Source of the DNA: CAYOHP01 sp964403795 [NCBI: uncultured bacterium]
GTDB taxonomy: Bacteria > Muiribacteriota > UBA6191 > CAZXTJ01
Length of the DNA stretch: 15,051 nt
NCBI GenBank assembly: GCA_964403795.1
Contig: CAYOHP010000155.1
Location: 1-15,051, forward strand
Reading direction: 5' to 3'
The translations under genes and the position numbers were made by a program. The notes beneath the pieces are model-generated. The model was not told the origin of the DNA. It saw only the letters and a list, made by a program, of their open reading frames with translations, and did not search any database. Positions 12,083-15,051 of this stretch are shown one piece after another (within the stretch, counting starts at the first letter, position 1; each line of letters starts with the position of its first letter).

Positions 12083-13060
12083 ATGCGCATCTTCCTGACC
12101 GGTGCCACGGGATTCATCGGCGGCGCCCTGGCCAACCGTTGCCTCGCCGAAGGGCACGAGCTCGACCTCCTGGTCCGGACCCCGGCCAAGGCCAAGGACC
12201 TGGAGCAGAAGGGGGCGCGTCTCCACCCCGGGGATGTCGTCGACCGGGAGAGCGTGCTGGCCGCCATGAAGGGCGCCGACGCGGTCGTCCACGCGGCTGC
12301 GCTCTACAAGCTCGGGCCCGTCGACCGGGTCGCCATGCAGAGGACCAACGTCGAGGGGACCCGCCACGTGCTCGAGGCCGCCCGCGACCTCGGGATCCCC
12401 AGGATCGTCTACGTGTCCTCGGTCGCCGCCAAGGGCGAGACCTCGGGAGAGATCGCCGACGAGCGCTTCGAGCACCAGGGGCGCTATTGCTCCTGGTACG
12501 AGTGGACCAAGCACAAGGCCCACCTGCTGGCCCGGGAACTGCGCCACCAGGGGCTCCCGGTCCGGATCGTCATGCCGGGAGTGGTCTATGGTCCCGGCGA
12601 CCCGTCGGCCATCGGGCGCTACATCCGCGACTACGTGGCCCGCAGGCTCCCGGCCCGGATCGGGGAGGAGACCATCTACTCGTTCGTCCATGTCGACGAC
12701 GTGGTGGACGGGATCCTCCGGGTGATCGAACGGGGCGAGGACGGCGAGGAGTACCTGCTGTCGGGGATTCCCTACTCGTTCAAGGAGCTCCACCGGATCC
12801 TGGAGGAGCTGACCGGGGTCAGGCCTCCGTGGTTCAAGCTCCCCATCCCCGTGGCCCGGGTCTACGCCTTCGGGGCCGAGTTCCTCGGCCGCCTCACCGG
12901 GATCGAGCCGCTGGTCACCCAGGAAGGCGTCACGAGCATGGATTCCGCCTGCTTCGCCTTCAGCTCGCTCAAGGCCATCGAGGAGCTGGGCTGGCCGCCC
13001 CGCGACCTTCCCGACGGGCTGCGCCAGACCCTCCAGGCGGAGGGGCGGGCCGTCCGGTGA
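12083..13060 (+). CDS. NAD-dependent epimerase/dehydratase family protein
   Basis: A 325-residue extended short-chain dehydrogenase, cytosolic. The Rossmann motif is TGATGFIGG at 6-14. DVVDRESVLAAMKGADAVVHAAA at 51-73 is the usual second part of the NAD site. Ser112 and Ser113 in YVSSVA precede the catalytic Tyr139-x3-Lys143 (YEWTK), and PGVVYGPGD at 165-173 and FVHVDDVVDGI at 201-211 are further family hallmarks. It resembles the group containing hopanoid-associated sugar epimerases and dihydroflavonol reductase-like proteins, so the substrate may be a nucleotide sugar, an aldehyde or a steroid/terpenoid ketone; I cannot choose. The ATG was chosen because it opens the Rossmann strand MRIFLTG. 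An in-frame upstream opening to 11927 runs through the neighbouring gene and is not coding. The end overlaps the next gene as GTGA. Confidence 0.9.
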   Translation: MRIFLTGATGFIGGALANRCLAEGHELDLLVRTPAKAKDLEQKGARLHPGDVVDRESVLAAMKGADAVVHAAALYKLGPVDRVAMQRTNVEGTRHVLEAARDLGIPRIVYVSSVAAKGETSGEIADERFEHQGRYCSWYEWTKHKAHLLARELRHQGLPVRIVMPGVVYGPGDPSAIGRYIRDYVARRLPARIGEETIYSFVHVDDVVDGILRVIERGEDGEEYLLSGIPYSFKELHRILEELTGVRPPWFKLPIPVARVYAFGAEFLGRLTGIEPLVTQEGVTSMDSACFAFSSLKAIEELGWPPRDLPDGLRQTLQAEGRAVR

Positions 13061-14001
13061 ACCGACCGCGCCGCGGCCTTTGCCCTCGGTCCCCGGCGAT
13101 CGGAATCCGCCCGGAGGCAGCCCGACGACGGGCACGGCGCGGTCCGACGGTCCGGGGTGAGGTTCTCGTCGCGGTCGCGTTGCTGGTGGGGGCGGGGTCG
13201 GCCCTTGCCGAGGCTCCCGCCAGGGCACCCCGGGCGCGGGCTACCGGCCTTCCCTACGACCCGCAGCTGGTCGGTTGCTGGCTCCGTACCGGGGTCGAGG
13301 CGGTGTGCTACCGGGAGAGCGGCCTGTTCGAGCGGATCGACGCCAAGGGGAAGAAGGACCAGGGGGTGTGGGTGACCCTGGCCCGGGAAAAGCTGCGCTG
13401 GCTGCGGCGCTGCGTGTCGCGGGGGCGACCGGTGGCGCCGTCGGACTGTTCGTACTTCGGGCGCTACCTGGTGGCCGGCAACGACCTGCACGAGGAGGAG
13501 GCCTGCCCCAAGGGCTGGCTGGCGGCGCAGGCGGGACCGCCCGCCCCGGCCGAGCTGGCGGGGAAGTGCGGGGAGCCGGCCCGGAAGCTCGAGGGCGAGC
13601 CGGTGATCGACGAACTGGCGGCCCGGTTGGCGACCGAGGCCGCGGCGCTGCCTCCGACGCCGGTGGCTTCGGCGCCTGCCAGCCCGCCCGCCAGCGCGCC
13701 GGCGGTGCCGGGCGAGAACGGTCGAGCCCTTGCCGGGACCTGGATCGGGGCCGTGGGCTCGGGCCCGGCCAAGGTCACGCTGATCTTCGAGGCCCGCGAC
13801 GACGGGATCTTCAAGTACACGCTGGAGGCCGCCGGGGAGGCCGACTCGGCCTCCGGGAAGTGGCAGACCGACGGCTCGACCCTGGTGCTCGAGCACGCCG
13901 ACGGCGAGATCGAGAAGATCCCGTTCACCCTGGCCGACGGGAGCCTGCTGTGGCAGGACTCCGACCTGGGCGAGCTGCGCCTGGCCCGCAAGGGATCCTG
14001 A
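13057..14001 (+). CDS. Exported protein with lipocalin-like C-terminal domain
   Basis: A 314-residue protein starting at a GTG that overlaps the epimerase stop (GTGA), with GGAGGGG about 10 nt upstream. A long Arg-rich lead, residues 1-35, precedes a hydrophobic segment, VLVAVALLVGAGSALA, at 36-51, so export is likely. Residues about 66-180 form a first domain that begins LVGCWLRTG and carries six cysteines (74, 84, 119, 131, 150, 171), probably disulphide-bonded. An Ala/Pro/Ser linker at 198-218 leads to residues 225-312, which read as a small lipocalin-like barrel: LAGTWIGAVG, VTLIFEARDDG, FKYTLEA, GKWQTDGSTLVLEH and ELRLARK. The ligand is unknown. Both domains open with a G-x-W motif, so the first may be a distant copy of the same fold. 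The start could lie further in; the signal would then be more typical. Confidence 0.78.
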   Translation: MNRPRRGLCPRSPAIGIRPEAARRRARRGPTVRGEVLVAVALLVGAGSALAEAPARAPRARATGLPYDPQLVGCWLRTGVEAVCYRESGLFERIDAKGKKDQGVWVTLAREKLRWLRRCVSRGRPVAPSDCSYFGRYLVAGNDLHEEEACPKGWLAAQAGPPAPAELAGKCGEPARKLEGEPVIDELAARLATEAAALPPTPVASAPASPPASAPAVPGENGRALAGTWIGAVGSGPAKVTLIFEARDDGIFKYTLEAAGEADSASGKWQTDGSTLVLEHADGEIEKIPFTLADGSLLWQDSDLGELRLARKGS

Positions 14002-14086
14002 GGGCGTCCCTGGGTTCCCCACCTGTCGCTCGCGAGGCCCTGGCCCGAGCTGTGGGCTAAGAAGAGACCCACCGGGGGCCGATGGA

Positions 14087-14101
14087 CTCCCCGAGGGGGA
14101 G
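14087..14101 (+). promoter_or_regulatory. Hairpin enclosing the yciO ribosome binding site
   Basis: CTCCCC at 14087-14092 pairs with GGGGAG at 14096-14101 around the 3-nt loop GAG. The GGGGGAG inside it is the only Shine-Dalgarno-like string before the ATG at 14114, at a rather long spacing of 12 nt. If the hairpin forms, that site is hidden. Both strands of the stem are simple GC runs, so chance is a real alternative. Confidence 0.3.
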
Positions 14102-14113
14102 ACGGGTCGGCCC

Positions 14114-14737
14114 ATGGCCGCGCGACGCCTGGAGATCCACGCCGGGACTCCCAATCCGAGGACCGTGAAGGCGGTCGTCGAGGTGCTCCGCTCCGGCGGG
14201 ATCGTCGCCTACCCCACCGACACCATCTATGGCCTGGGCTGCGACATCACCGACAAGAAGGCCGTCGAGCGCCTCTACTGGGCCCGGGACCTCGACCGCC
14301 GCCACCCGCTGGCCTTCGTGTGCGCCGACCTGAAGCACATCAGCCGCTACGCCTGGGTCTCGGACTGGCAGTACAAGACCATGCGGCGCCTGGTACCGGG
14401 ACCGTTCACGTTCGTGCTGGAGGCGAGCCGCGAGGTCCCCAACCACATGATGGTGAAGAAGCGCCGGGAAGTCGGGATCCGGGTCCCCGACCACGCGGTG
14501 CCCTTGGCCCTGGTCGGGGAGCTCGGGAACCCGATCGTCTCGACCTCGTGCGGGGTCGATCCCGAGACCGAACTGGCCCTGGCCGATGCCGACGCCATCG
14601 AGGCCTCGCTCGGTTCCAAGATCGACCTGATCCTGGACGCGGGTCCGTGCGGGACCGAGCCCTCGACGGTGCTCTCGCTGCTCGGCGACACGGTCGAGGT
14701 GGTGCGCCAGGGCAAGGGCGACCCGGGCGAGGTCTAG
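14114..14737 (+). CDS. yciO: YciO-type Sua5/YrdC family protein
   Basis: A 207-residue cytosolic protein, equal in length to E. coli YciO. The YrdC-like fold is evident from GGIVAYPTDTIYGLGCDI at 28-45, HPLAFVC at 64-70, PGPFTFVLEASREVPN at 95-110, KKRREVGIRVPDH at 115-127 and GNPIVSTSCG at 138-147. The family includes TsaC/Sua5, which makes threonylcarbamoyl-AMP for the t6A modification of tRNA. YciO proteins share the nucleotide-binding cavity, but their main role is less certain. Here the loop after the first helix reads ARDLDRRHPL, and STSCG stands where TsaC has TSAN, supporting the YciO branch. The ATG is 112 nt after the previous stop, so it may have its own promoter; a TAAGAA at 14058-14063 is a poor candidate. 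Confidence 0.9.
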   Translation: MAARRLEIHAGTPNPRTVKAVVEVLRSGGIVAYPTDTIYGLGCDITDKKAVERLYWARDLDRRHPLAFVCADLKHISRYAWVSDWQYKTMRRLVPGPFTFVLEASREVPNHMMVKKRREVGIRVPDHAVPLALVGELGNPIVSTSCGVDPETELALADADAIEASLGSKIDLILDAGPCGTEPSTVLSLLGDTVEVVRQGKGDPGEV

Positions 14738-14742
14738 TTGGA

Positions 14743-14780
14743 GTGTGCGGATCGGCGCCGGGTGGCGGTGTCCCGCACAC
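14743..14780 (+). terminator. Long-loop hairpin after yciO
   Basis: GTGTGCGG at 14743-14750 pairs perfectly with CCGCACAC at 14773-14780 across a 22-nt loop, starting 5 nt after the yciO stop. A competing stem uses CACAC at 14776-14780 with GTGTG at 14785-14789. Two copies of GGCGCC, at 14754-14759 and 14789-14794, could also pair. There is no T-run. A terminator is the simple reading; the exclusive pairings also allow an attenuator-like switch. Confidence 0.4.
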
Positions 14781-14809
14781 GGGCGTGTGGCGCCAGCCGT
14801 CACGGGTCC

Positions 14810-14909
14810 GGGTCGGCTCTCCGGGATCCTCTCCTGGAGCGGGTCGGCGGCGTTCGCTGGTCCTGGCACGGTCCCTGCGAAGTGGCGACTGCCGACCCTG
14901 GGCCGACCC
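14810..14909. repeat. Four copies of an octamer, two in each orientation
   Basis: GGGTCGGC occurs at 14810-14817 and 14841-14848. Its inverse complement GCCGACCC occurs at 14891-14898 and 14902-14909. The forward pair is 31 bp apart and the reverse pair 11 bp apart, close to three helical turns and one turn. The sigma-54-like promoter lies between the pairs. The octamer also appears at 13194 and 14104, so some background is expected in such GC-rich DNA. The 234-nt stretch 14738-14971 holds no gene that I can see. Confidence 0.4.
14864..14878 (+). promoter_or_regulatory. Sigma-54-like (-24/-12) promoter
   Basis: TGGCAC, five bases, then CTGC matches the RpoN pattern TGGCAC-N5-TTGC with one mismatch. 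The invariant GG and GC are exactly 10 bases apart. Transcription would start near 14890 and give the lipoprotein gene at 14972 a leader of about 80 nt. Sigma-54 promoters need an enhancer-binding protein, and the octamers at 14810 and 14841 lie upstream, though close to the promoter. A chance match is possible. Confidence 0.45.
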
Positions 14910-14971
14910 CAGAGCCGAGCCCGAGGTCCCCGATCCGGGCCCAGGGCGCAGTCGAAAGGACCGAAAGCTCC

Positions 14972-15051
14972 ATGCGACGCACCAACCGAAAGCGCACCAT
15001 CGCCGGCTTCTTCCTGGCCTCGACGGTCTTCCTCCCGGGCTGCAACGTGGA
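14972..15051 (+). CDS. Lipoprotein, N-terminal fragment
   Basis: The first 26 codons of a gene that continues past the right edge. The N-region is basic (MRRTNRKR), followed by a hydrophobic core (TIAGFFLASTVF) and LPGC with the cysteine at residue 24. This is a lipobox with Pro at -2, which is less usual but tolerated. The mature protein would begin CNV and be lipid-anchored. AAAGGA lies 11 nt before the ATG. The function cannot be inferred from the signal peptide. A sigma-54-like promoter lies about 95 nt upstream. Confidence 0.75.
   Translation, partial: MRRTNRKRTIAGFFLASTVFLPGCNV

Noticed and set aside
12067-13056. A longer version of the lipocalin-like protein reading through the epimerase gene
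   Set aside because: The upstream part is a shadow of the epimerase. The GTG overlapping the epimerase stop precedes a signal peptide and gives a sensible start.
1-15051. CRISPR arrays, insertion sequences, prophage or defence genes
   Set aside because: No regularly spaced repeats, transposase, integrase, nuclease or toxin-antitoxin motifs were seen. Codon bias is uniform across the window.

Overview
This is an ordinary chromosomal stretch from a very GC-rich, probably Gram-negative bacterium. By eye the base composition is around 70% G+C, and third codon positions are almost always G or C, so non-coding frames stay open for hundreds of codons. An envelope with an outer membrane is suggested by a small secreted protein with beta-barrel-like strands ending in Phe, a BamE/SmpA-like C-terminal motif in another secreted protein, a lipoprotein signal peptide at the right edge and a c-type cytochrome. 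A sigma-54-like promoter would fit as well. A Rickettsia/Thermus-type isocitrate dehydrogenase and a class II DAHP synthase are compatible with a myxobacterial, deltaproteobacterial or Binatota-like lineage, but the window does not fix the taxon. I see no mobile element, tRNA, rRNA, CRISPR array or phage gene.

Layout from left to right. The 3' end of an unrecognised plus-strand gene (1-312) runs into a minus-strand pair, a small cytochrome c followed by isocitrate dehydrogenase (2227 to 317). A DUF4442 hotdog-fold gene (2300-2800) is divergent from that pair. It converges on a minus-strand unit of metH followed by a translationally coupled secreted alpha/beta hydrolase (7442 to 2815). A second minus-strand unit holds a secreted proline-rich protein overlapping a class II DAHP synthase (9581 to 7582). 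Two plus-strand envelope genes follow: a BamE-like C-terminus protein (9698-10480) and a putative small barrel (10526-11185). Then come a minus-strand HEAT-repeat protein (12016 to 11204) and a divergent plus-strand pair, an NAD-dependent epimerase plus a secreted two-part lipocalin-like protein (12083-14001). A YciO-family gene (14114-14737) and the start of a lipoprotein gene (14972 to the edge) end the window.

The recognisable enzymes are housekeeping: the TCA cycle (icd), methionine and one-carbon metabolism (metH), and the entry to the shikimate pathway (DAHP synthase). No new multi-gene system is visible. The notable content lies between and at the edges of genes. Two adjacent 23-nt hairpins with the same loop and different outer stems lie just before metH. 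TAnnnT boxes sit 6-10 nt before the start codons of several first-in-operon genes, as expected for leaderless or near-leaderless mRNAs. Inverted repeats lie over the stop codons of all three convergent gene pairs. A sigma-54-like promoter at the right edge is flanked by four copies of one octamer. All functional statements come from reading translations and motifs; no database search or folding program was run.
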